DNA from: Chloroflexota bacterium
GTDB lineage: Bacteria; Chloroflexota; Anaerolineae; VGOG01
Direction: 5' to 3'
Assembly: GCA_030615705.1 (NCBI GenBank)
Contig: JAUWYT010000060.1
Coordinates: 1-7,907 of the forward strand
DNA: 7,907 nucleotides
Shown here piece by piece: positions 1 to 6,141 of the stretch. The translations under genes and the position numbers were made by a program. How positions within the stretch are numbered: position 1 is the first letter of the stretch; every line of letters begins with the position of its first letter. The notes beneath the pieces were generated by a model that searched no databases, was not told the DNA's origin, and worked only from the letters and a program-made list of their open reading frames with translations.

Positions 1-1207
1 GGACGACACCTGGCGTTATCCATGTCCAACGAACTAAGCCCAGGAAGACGATGGCCAGCCAGAGGATTAACACACTTGGCGATCTAAGCGCAGATCCTCC
101 CGACCTCTTCTTCCGCTGCTGCACGAACCAAACTGCCAGGCCCGCCAGGGCGAGTAGGCTCACAGCGTCCAGGATGACGTAGGCCGCGGGCGCAACCAGG
201 ATGCTGAACCAGCCGAATGGGGCCCAGAAAGACATCCGGAGTCCCCGGAACTCGCCCCATAAGCCCGGCAGATTTGATGGTGGGCTACCGCGGCCAACCA
301 CGGCTAACATCATGTTCAAGCCGGTCGGGTCCCCGTAAAGGGTCCAATTCCTGATATACCACCAGCCACCTACCGCCAGAGCAACGGTAGGGGTGATCAT
401 ACGCCCGACTAGCGGCCTCGGTGACCGGCCGCGGCAGGCTTCTATGATTAGGATGATGGCTGTCAAGACTAAGAGACCATGGCTGGTTAGCTTGGACAGG
501 CAGGCCAATCCTAGGACGAAACCCAACAATGACCAATGACCAATTGGGAATTGGGATTTGGTCATTGAGACATTGTGCAACAGGCGGATTATGAGGAGCA
601 AGGCCAGTGAGGAGAGAAGGATCACCAGGCTGTCGTTATTGACGGCTCCGCTGATGAACAGAAATTGAGGGATGAAGGCGTTGATGGCTGCCGCCCCGAG
701 GGCGAGTCGCCTCTGATGGGGAAACATCTCCAAGGCGATTCTATAAGTTAGCGACACTGAGCCAGCTCCAAAAAGGACCGATAGCAGACAGATGAGGTGC
801 ACCGCCAAAGCTGTGCCCTGAAAGGGGAAGCTTTCTCTCTGGGTATGCACGATCACGTTCTTGTTACCTGGATCCAGGGGTGTGCCGATGTTGGCCTGGG
901 GGTTGTACTAGAGCAAATCCTCCGCCTTGCTAGTGTCTATCCAAAAGGTGGCCAATGCTCCGATTAGGTAATACAGAGGCGGCTGGCTGCCCTCCTGCTT
1001 CCACAATCCCGCGTTTTCAGGACTCTGTACCGGCAGACCTTTACCATCGGCGAGGCGCTTGATGAAAGAACAGTTTTAGATTTCATCAGGCGCCTCGAAG
1101 ATGGGCGTGACTAGGCTATAGACAAAGCCCAGGGCGATAAACGTAGTCAGGATGAGGGCGATGGCCCAGTGTTGTCTGATAGTCCCAGGTCCCAAGTCCC
1201 AAGTCAC
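1..1207 (-). pseudogene. Third DUF2142/PMT-like paralog with two in-frame nonsense codons, running off the window
   Basis: Translating the minus strand in one frame from about 1207 (GTG; no ATG is present) to base 2 gives continuous homology to the 802-aa protein: GTIRQHWAIALI, TPIFEAPDEI, then TAA (1078-1076) where the paralogs have Trp of DE-x-WHYP, then FIKRLADGKGLPVQ, EGSQPPLYYLIGALATFW, then TAG (910-908) where the 802-aa paralog has the Trp of LLWYNP. After that, 302 codons are open to the edge, with SGAVNNDSLVI, GGWWYIRNWTLYGDPTG and MSFWAPFGW. No frameshift is visible. The first stop is next to a cluster of changed conserved residues (HYP becomes NCS), which suggests decay rather than a single read error. 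It is closer to the 802-aa gene than to the 805-aa gene: it shares a heptamer insertion at the same site and lacks the later insertions. Its 3' half, including any C-terminal modules, is outside the window. A product starting at an internal codon after 908 would lack TM1 and the Asp-Glu pair. Confidence 0.82.
528..569. repeat. Mixed heptamer array in the pseudogene with a 10-bp inverted repeat
   Basis: Units are AATGACC x2, AATTGGG x2, ATTTGGT, CATTGAG. CAATGACCAA (534-543) and TTGGTCATTG (558-567) are perfect inverted arms. It encodes SMTKSQFPIGHWSL and sits at the same protein position as the 5435-5488 array of the 802-aa gene. Confidence 0.85.
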
Positions 1208-1220
1208 AAGTCCCAAGTCC
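1179..1220. repeat. Heptamer array CAAGTCC, six units, at the 805/pseudogene junction
   Basis: Plus-strand units are ATAGTCC, CAGGTCC, CAAGTCC, CAAGTCA, CAAGTCC, CAAGTCC. This is the same family as the array at 6119-6167, in the same position relative to the start of a paralog. It contains the only candidate starts of the pseudogene (GTG at 1207, TTG at 1195). Confidence 0.9.
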
Positions 1221-1236
1221 CCACGAACTTTGAGCT

Positions 1237-3654
1237 CTACTTCACCCGCACCTTGCTCAACAGGATGCGGTTGCCCATCAGCCGGCCCTCTTGGTCGAGG
1301 ATGTCTAAGCGTTCCCCGGTTTCGGCCAGGTAGAGCCCCACCTCGACCTCGTAGACATCGGGAGGGGCGTCGGGCTCGATGACTAGCTCATATTTGTCCA
1401 CGACGACCCGCCCTGCGCTCCAGGTGGAGGTAGGTGCAGTGCCGCCCTGCGGTTGGCGATCCGCTCCCGCCCAGATCTGATGCCCTTCTCTCAGGAGATG
1501 GACGAAGATAGTGTAATCGTCCTTCATCTCGGCCAGACCTTGCCAGTACAGGGTAAGGTGGATTGCTTCACCCGGCCAAGCCTTTCTCCGGTCCATGTCA
1601 TAACCCACCAGAGCGACTCTGCCCTCGAAGTTGATGTGTATTGGGTTAGGCAGGCCGGTTTCGGACCTTGGCAAGACCTCGATTTCCTGGAAGCGCACGT
1701 TATCGCCCACAGGTTCCCCCCGAGGCCCGTGCACGAGTAACCGTTCACCCGTCGCAAAATCGAAAAGCCCGACCTCCAGTTGAGCCGAACTAGGGGCGTA
1801 GGTCGTCTCCGGCAGCGCCAAGGTATAAGTGTCAGCGATGGCATCGCCGACCTGCCACAGAGTGGTAGGAAAGCTGCCCAGCCCTGGGAAGGTGTTCCTT
1901 TGGGCCAGGATGAGATCATTCTCGTCCAGCAGGTGAACGAAGACAGTGTAGTCCTGGTTCATCTTGGCCAGGGATTGCCAATAGATAGTGAGGGCGAGGG
2001 AATCGCCGGGGTGCAAGAGGCAAGTTGCAAGAGGCAAGTCGCAAGAGGCAGGTTGCAGGTGAGCAAGTGGCACATTGGCAACTTGCTCACCTGCAGACTT
2101 GCAAACTTGCACATTATAGCCCAGAAGTTTCATCTTCCCTTCAAAGACTACACCGAGGCGGTGAGGGATAGCCTCGATTGCAGCTTCTGAGAGCAAGGAG
2201 GGCCTGGCATAGGCCGGCGCGATGTAGGCAAAGGGACAGATGCTGGCGAACACGAACATCGCCCCCGCCAGTAGGGCCAGAGCCTTTCCTCGTAGACGGC
2301 CGGGGACGAGTTGTAACAACCCCAGCAAAAGCAGGATGATGATGGACGAAATAGCCGGGAAGAGGTGTCGGCCGGAGGGAGCGAAGATCCATTGCAGCCA
2401 TCGCAGCAGGGCCGCGAAGACCAGAAGGCCCCATAGAAGAAGCAGGGCTAGGCCTAGCCGGGTGGGGCGTTCTAGTTTGGCCTTGTTCAGCTCTCCGATG
2501 GCCATGATTAACAGCCCTAGAGCGCCGAGGCGCACCGCAACTCGCAGAACGGTATAGATCCAAGGGGGGGCGTGGACATTGCCCCAGCCGAAGGCCGCCC
2601 AGAAGGAGAGCTCCATCTGAGAGAGCTCGTGGATCAACTCGGCCAGGGTAAGTCTTGGCCTGCCGGGCCCGACGATCTCTTGGTGGATCCGCAGGCCCAA
2701 GGGGTCGCCATGCAGTTGCCAATTGAGAGTATACCACCATCCCGCTACTATGGCCACAACACCAAAGATAATTATGCATCCCCTGAGGAAAGTCCATCCA
2801 TCAGGTGCCCGGCACTTGAGAATTTGCCCAAGACGGCACTTTTTCAGCAGAAACTTGCTAAGATCACGCCCAAAAGTGCCGGGCACCTCTCTGTTAGACC
2901 AGGCAGCTATGGCGATTGCCACGACCGCAACAGGCACTAGTGCCAGGGCACTTACTTTCGTGATGAGGGCTGAGCCCACTATCAGCCCCAGCCAGACCAG
3001 GCGGCGAATTGAGACGCCTCTCCTGACCAGGCGGAGCATGAGCCAAAGAGCCAGTGTGCAAAGTGCGGACACCGTGCTGTCGTTGCTGACTGCGCTCCCG
3101 ATGAAAATGAACTCAGGGTTGAACGCAACTAGGGCTGCTGCGCCAGCCGCAAAAGAACGCCCTGCCGGGAATAGCTCCAGGGCAATCAGGTAGGTGGCCA
3201 AGACAGTTATTCCCCCCCAGATTACCGATACCAGGCGAGCTGTGCGAATGGCCAAAACTGCTCCTGCGTAGGAGAAGCGTTCCGCGTTGGTGTGAAAAAC
3301 TCGGTTCTTGTTGTCGTTGACCGTGCCGAGGGCGTCATAACCCCAAAAGGGATTGAGCCATACTAGATCCTGCCAATCGTCATCCTCAATCCAGAAGGTG
3401 GCCAGGGCCGCCGTTGCATAATAAAGAGGAGGCTGGGTGCTCTCTTGCTTCATCAGAGGCTGGGCTCGGGCAAGGTCTTGCACCGGCAAGCCTTGCCCGT
3501 CGGCCAGGTACTTGACGTAAGGATAGTGCCATATCTCGTCGGGCTTCTCGAAGAGGGGCGTTGCCACGTCGTAGGCGATGCCCAGGGCGAAGAAGGCCGC
3601 CAGGACGAGAGCTATAGCCCAATGTCGTCTAATGGTCTGAGGTCTGAAGTCCAT
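1237..3654 (-). CDS. DUF2142/PMT-like GT-C membrane glycosyltransferase, 805 aa, two C-terminal beta modules
   Basis: I choose ATG at 3654, giving MDFRPQTIRRHWA, which matches the 802-aa paralog (MDWGLGTIKRHWA) residue for residue in spacing and puts the acidic pair at D39-E40 in both. A TTG at 3684 would add 10 residues but lies inside a predicted stem. The stop is TAG at 1239-1237. Features in order: TM1 (about 12-30), PDEIWHYPYVKYLADG (38-53), STQPPLYYA (72-80), multiple TM helices, GWWYTLNWQLHGDPLG (305-320), APSGRHLFPAISS (425-437), then beta-rich modules at about 500-660 and 676-805. The inferred role is the same as the paralog: polyprenyl-phosphate-dependent sugar transfer at the outer face of the membrane, substrate unknown. 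Two large insertions relative to relatives are repeat DNA: residues about 256-285 (an 86-bp inverted-repeat element) and about 515-548 (heptamer/14-mer repeats with a hairpin). It follows the 802-aa gene by 78 bp. Confidence 0.84.
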   Translation of the reverse strand: MDFRPQTIRRHWAIALVLAAFFALGIAYDVATPLFEKPDEIWHYPYVKYLADGQGLPVQDLARAQPLMKQESTQPPLYYATAALATFWIEDDDWQDLVWLNPFWGYDALGTVNDNKNRVFHTNAERFSYAGAVLAIRTARLVSVIWGGITVLATYLIALELFPAGRSFAAGAAALVAFNPEFIFIGSAVSNDSTVSALCTLALWLMLRLVRRGVSIRRLVWLGLIVGSALITKVSALALVPVAVVAIAIAAWSNREVPGTFGRDLSKFLLKKCRLGQILKCRAPDGWTFLRGCIIIFGVVAIVAGWWYTLNWQLHGDPLGLRIHQEIVGPGRPRLTLAELIHELSQMELSFWAAFGWGNVHAPPWIYTVLRVAVRLGALGLLIMAIGELNKAKLERPTRLGLALLLLWGLLVFAALLRWLQWIFAPSGRHLFPAISSIIILLLLGLLQLVPGRLRGKALALLAGAMFVFASICPFAYIAPAYARPSLLSEAAIEAIPHRLGVVFEGKMKLLGYNVQVCKSAGEQVANVPLAHLQPASCDLPLATCLLHPGDSLALTIYWQSLAKMNQDYTVFVHLLDENDLILAQRNTFPGLGSFPTTLWQVGDAIADTYTLALPETTYAPSSAQLEVGLFDFATGERLLVHGPRGEPVGDNVRFQEIEVLPRSETGLPNPIHINFEGRVALVGYDMDRRKAWPGEAIHLTLYWQGLAEMKDDYTIFVHLLREGHQIWAGADRQPQGGTAPTSTWSAGRVVVDKYELVIEPDAPPDVYEVEVGLYLAETGERLDILDQEGRLMGNRILLSKVRVK
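2012..2112. repeat. 14-mer/heptamer repeat with a perfect 15-bp hairpin inside the 805-aa gene
   Basis: Three 14-bp units (2012-2025, 2026-2039, 2040-2053; consensus TGCAAGAGGCAAGT, itself two related heptamers) are followed by a perfect inverted repeat: TGCAGGTGAGCAAGT at 2054-2068 and its complement at 2081-2095, with a 12-bp loop. GACTTGC/AAACTTG units follow to about 2112. The segment encodes residues about 515-548 after LLGYN, the same place where the 802-aa paralog has its TACTGG array. Confidence 0.9.
2803..2888. repeat. 86-bp palindrome-ended element inserted in the 805-aa gene
   Basis: Perfect 15-bp inverted arms AGGTGCCCGGCACTT (2803-2817) and AAGTGCCGGGCACCT (2874-2888) flank a 56-bp core that holds a further GGCACTTTT (2835-2843), complementary to 2872-2880. 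It encodes residues about 256-285 with the peptide EVPGTF. The segment from TK to WW is 30 residues (90 bp) longer than in the pseudogene, close to the element's size. No coding capacity of its own: it looks like a REP- or MITE-like non-autonomous element. Confidence 0.85.
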
Positions 3655-3689
3655 AATCTGAAGTTCCCAGTCTCCATAGTCCAAAGTCC
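3632..3689. repeat. Degenerate heptamer array at the start of the 805-aa gene
   Basis: Six units in register (3632-3673) fit a loose NNNGTCY pattern: ATGGTCT, GAGGTCT, GAAGTCC, ATAATCT, GAAGTTC, CCAGTCT. After a 2-bp offset come ATAGTCC and AAAGTCC (3676-3689). The array covers the ATG at 3654 and codons 2-8, mirroring the arrays at the other two junctions but more diverged. Confidence 0.7.
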
Positions 3690-3736
3690 GAGATGCATAG
3701 TCGGAAACAGAGATCGGACCCCGGACTTAGGACTAT
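3676..3736. repeat. Inverted repeat (15-bp arms, one mismatch) in the 802/805 intergenic gap
   Basis: Arms are 3676-3690 (ATAGTCCAAAGTCCG) and 3722-3736 (CGGACTTAGGACTAT), separated by 31 bp. They are two heptamer pairs in opposite orientation. In the minus-strand transcript the stem would start at the TAG of the 802-aa gene (3735-3733) and end about 20 bases before the ATG at 3654. No run of T follows on the coding strand, so it does not look like an intrinsic terminator; an mRNA-processing or translation-insulating stem is possible. Confidence 0.65.
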
Positions 3737-6141
3737 TTCACCCGCACCTTGCTCAGCAGGACGCGATCACCCAGCAGGCGCCCCTCTGAGCCCAGGATGC
3801 ACAGGCGCTTCCCAGCCTGGGGTAGGTAAAGCCCTACCTCGATCTCATAGGCGCCTGGCGGAGTATCGGGTTCGGTGGTTAGCTGGTATCTGTCCTCAAT
3901 GATCTGTCCCGACTGCCACGTGGAGGTGGGAGCAGCGCCATCTAGCGGTTGGCTGTCCACGCTGGCCCAGATTTGGTCTTTCCCCAATAGAAGGTGGACA
4001 AAGACGACATAATCTTCTTCCATCTCGGCCAGGGCCTGCCAGTAGAGGGTCAGGTGGGTGGTCTCACCAGGCGAGGCCGTTCGTCGGTCCATGTCGTATC
4101 CGATAAGGGCGATCCTATTCCCGAAATTGAAATTGACAGGGTTAGGTAGTTCTGCTTCAGACTTCGGCGAGCCCTTCGTCCCGCTCAGGGCGGGGCTCAA
4201 TCGAGCCGCTCGGGGCATGATCTTGATTTCCTGAAAGCGGGCGTTGTCACCCACGGGCTCTCCGTTGGGTCCGTAGGCCAACAGGCGCTCCCCGGTGGCG
4301 AAGTTGTAGAGACCCACCTCCAGTTGAGCTTGGTTGGGGGCGAAGGCTGTCTCTGGCAGGAGGAGGACATAGCGGTTGGCGATGGCGTCTCCGATTGACC
4401 AGAGGCTAGTGGGGTAGAGGCCCTGACCTGGGTACATATCTCGCTGAGCGACTATGAGTTCGTTTTCATCCAGCAAGTGGACGAAGACGCTGTAGTCCTG
4501 GCTCATCTTGGTCAGGGATTGTAAATAGAGGGTGACGGTGAGGGAATCTCCGGGCATCAGGGTACTGGATATTGGATACTGGGTATTGGTTACTGGCAGA
4601 TCATAGCCCAGGAGTTTCACCACTCCACTGAAGGAGATATCGAGACGGTTCGGGATGGCCTCGATCTCTTCCGACGAGAGGAGAGGTGGTTTGGCGTAGG
4701 CTGGTGCGATGTAACGGAAGGGGGTGATGGCGGCGATGACAAACATCAGGCCGGCTATCAGGCAGGTCAACACTTTGGTGTAGCGTCGGGGCACGAACTG
4801 GCTCAGTCCCAGGAAGAGCAAGATCGAAAGGGCCGAGATGGCTGAAAAGACCAGCCGCCCCTGGGAGGACCAAGTCTGTAGCGCCCAGCGGATCAAGGAT
4901 ACGAACACGATGCTGGGCCAAGCCAACAGGATTACTACTTCCATCCAGCCTTCTGGCCGCAGTCTGTCTCGAATCAGCCTGCGGACCAAGAAGATGATAA
5001 CGCCAAGGGCAGCTACTATGGCCAGGAGATTCAGCAGGCGGTAGACCCAGGCGTCCATGGGCACGTTCACCCCGCCAAACAGCCCCCAGTAAGACATAGC
5101 GAAGCCCTCTCTTTCCCCCCACAACTGGTGGAGGGTGGCGGGAGGGTGACGCCGACCAAGGATGTCCAGGAACACGTTCCACCCCAGCGGGTCGCCATAG
5201 AGACGCCAGTTGCGCCAGTACCACCAGCCGCTGACGGCTGAAGCCGCAAGAATGACCAATGACCAATGACCAATGACCAAACCAAAACGCTTAAGGAGTG
5301 GAGTGTTGCGGCCCTTCGACAAGCTCAGGACGCGGTGCTGGCGCCAGATGCGGGCGGCGACGGCCAGTAGGGCCAGTGGGAACAACCCCAACGCGCTCTC
5401 CTTCGTCAGCGCCGCCAGTCCAAGGACAAATCCCAATGACAAATGACCAATGACCAATGACCAATTGTGATTTGTGATTTGTGATTTGTTGCTGCGCACC
5501 AGACGGATCATAAGAAGCAAAGCCAATGAACACAGGGGGACCACCAGGTTGTCGTTGTTGACTGCGCCGCTGATGAATAAGAACATGGGAGTGAAACCGT
5601 TGACGGCCGCAGCGCCGAGGGCTAAGTCCTCGCGTCCAGGGAATACTTCCAGAGCGATCAAGTAGCTTAGGAGTACTGTGGCCGCTCCCATCAACACAGA
5701 GAGGAGACGTAAAAGATGAACGGCCAGGGCCGTCCCGTGCCAGGGGAAAGCCTCTTGCTGGGAGTGGACGACTAGATTGGTGTTGCCATCGGCGGTCACG
5801 AGGCCATTGTCCACGTGGGGGTTGTACCATAATAGGGGCGGATGGCCCTGTACGCCCTCGTAGGCGTCGCTGGTGTCGATCCAGAAGGTAAACAAGGCAC
5901 TCAGGGCATAGTACAGAGGAGGCTGGCTGCCCTCCTGTCGCCAGGGCTGATCAGCATCGGGATCTTGCACAGGCAGCCCGTTACCGTCCGCCAGGTGCTT
6001 GACGAAGGGATAGTGCCACAGCTCGTCGGAGGCTTCGAAGATTGGCGTGACTACACTGTAGGTGGCACTCAAAGTGATGAAAGCAACTATGATGCTAGTC
6101 ATGGCCCAATGTCGTTTGATAGTCCCAAGTCCCCAGTCCAT
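3733..6141 (-). CDS. DUF2142/PMT-like GT-C membrane glycosyltransferase, 802 aa, two C-terminal beta modules
   Basis: ATG at 6141 to TAG at 3735-3733. TM1 spans about residues 12-30. It is followed by the extracytoplasmic D39-E40 pair in a SDELWHYPFVKHLADG motif, EGSQPPLYYAL (about 70-80), a series of hydrophobic helices (about 135-470), GWWYWRNWRLYGDPLG (305-320), and SSQGRLVFSAIS (425-436), which resembles the GRY-x-x-P motif of DUF2142 proteins. Two beta-rich modules follow, at about 500-640 and 675-802 (SVFVHLLDENELIVAQRD; VVFVHLLLGKDQIWASVD). Expected location is the cytoplasmic membrane with the modules outside; the inferred role is sugar transfer in surface polysaccharide or glycolipid assembly, substrate unknown. 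The start is supported by a GAGGA nine bases upstream and by alignment with the next paralog. The frame holds five repeat-derived segments: residues 218-236, about 271-277, 288-298, 515-527 and 645-660. It follows the upstream gene by 19 bp and is probably co-transcribed with it. GT-C assignment is confident; exact Pfam family is not. Confidence 0.85.
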   Translation of the reverse strand: MDWGLGTIKRHWAMTSIIVAFITLSATYSVVTPIFEASDELWHYPFVKHLADGNGLPVQDPDADQPWRQEGSQPPLYYALSALFTFWIDTSDAYEGVQGHPPLLWYNPHVDNGLVTADGNTNLVVHSQQEAFPWHGTALAVHLLRLLSVLMGAATVLLSYLIALEVFPGREDLALGAAAVNGFTPMFLFISGAVNNDNLVVPLCSLALLLMIRLVRSNKSQITNHNWSLVIGHLSLGFVLGLAALTKESALGLFPLALLAVAARIWRQHRVLSLSKGRNTPLLKRFGLVIGHWSLVILAASAVSGWWYWRNWRLYGDPLGWNVFLDILGRRHPPATLHQLWGEREGFAMSYWGLFGGVNVPMDAWVYRLLNLLAIVAALGVIIFLVRRLIRDRLRPEGWMEVVILLAWPSIVFVSLIRWALQTWSSQGRLVFSAISALSILLFLGLSQFVPRRYTKVLTCLIAGLMFVIAAITPFRYIAPAYAKPPLLSSEEIEAIPNRLDISFSGVVKLLGYDLPVTNTQYPISSTLMPGDSLTVTLYLQSLTKMSQDYSVFVHLLDENELIVAQRDMYPGQGLYPTSLWSIGDAIANRYVLLLPETAFAPNQAQLEVGLYNFATGERLLAYGPNGEPVGDNARFQEIKIMPRAARLSPALSGTKGSPKSEAELPNPVNFNFGNRIALIGYDMDRRTASPGETTHLTLYWQALAEMEEDYVVFVHLLLGKDQIWASVDSQPLDGAAPTSTWQSGQIIEDRYQLTTEPDTPPGAYEIEVGLYLPQAGKRLCILGSEGRLLGDRVLLSKVRVK
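4162..4209. repeat. 48-bp in-frame insertion with core CCTTCGTCCCGCTCAGG
   Basis: Compared with the 805-aa paralog (PR-SETGLPNP), the 802-aa protein has exactly 16 extra residues (645-660, AARLSPALSGTKGSPK) before SEAELPNP, at the linker between the two beta modules. The core at 4173-4189 differs from the element at 5313-5329 only in its central five bases. GAGCCC (4169-4174) and GGGCTC (4193-4198) form inverted flanks. Confidence 0.8.
4563..4597. repeat. Five heptamers alternating TACTGGN/TATTGGN inside the 802-aa gene
   Basis: Units are TACTGGA, TATTGGA, TACTGGG, TATTGGT, TACTGGC, giving a 14-bp higher-order period. They encode residues 515-527 (PVTNTQYPISST), an insertion just after the LLGYD strand that opens the first C-terminal beta module. 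Confidence 0.9.
5251..5280. repeat. Four perfect AATGACC units encoding part of a predicted TM helix
   Basis: Units 5251-5257, 5258-5264, 5265-5271 and 5272-5278 are identical. On the coding strand this is TTGGTCA repeated, read as LVIGHWSLVI (residues 288-297), placed directly before ILAASAVSGWWYWRNW. The paralogs have non-repeat hydrophobic residues in the same position. Confidence 0.93.
5313..5329. repeat. Dispersed repeat core CCTTCGACAAGCTCAGG inside the 802-aa gene
   Basis: Seventeen bases that I recognise from memory as a widespread dispersed bacterial repeat whose translation gives the peptide LSLSKG. Here it encodes V-LSLSKG-R (residues about 271-278) between two membrane helices. 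The stretch between the TK/SK motif and the WW motif is 16 residues longer here than in the pseudogene, which fits an in-frame insertion. Confidence 0.75.
5435..5488. repeat. Two abutting heptamer families inside the 802-aa gene
   Basis: AATGACA plus three AATGACC units (5435-5462) run directly into three TTGTGAT units (5465-5485). They encode residues about 218-236 (SNKSQITNHNWSLVIGHLS region) in a loop/helix edge. The 805-aa paralog has ordinary sequence here; the pseudogene has a related array at the same site. Confidence 0.93.

Noticed and set aside
908..1078. Recoding of TAA/TAG as an amino acid in the pseudogene
   Set aside because: TAG is the natural terminator of the 802- and 805-aa genes in the same window, and Trp elsewhere is TGG, so a recoded meaning is not supported.
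1152..2190. Plus-strand open frames at 1152-1382, 1453-1740 and 1780-2190
   Set aside because: They are antisense to the beta-module coding region of the 805-aa gene; their translations are Arg/Pro/Gln-rich without recognisable motifs.
2803..2888. Insertion sequence with transposase
   Set aside because: Only 86 bp long with no coding capacity; at most a non-autonomous element.
3655..3684. TTG start at 3684 for the third protein (815 aa)
   Set aside because: It lies within the inverted repeat, lacks a good ribosome-binding site, and the ATG at 3654 aligns exactly with the start of the 802-aa paralog.
3676..3736. Intrinsic terminator
   Set aside because: The stem is AT-rich in part, has a 31-bp loop, and no T-run follows on the coding strand.
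4601..5266. Minus-strand 221-codon frame, and similar frames at 2141-2797 and 5291-5830
   Set aside because: They are alternative frames of the paralog genes; the main frames carry the conserved GT-C motifs.
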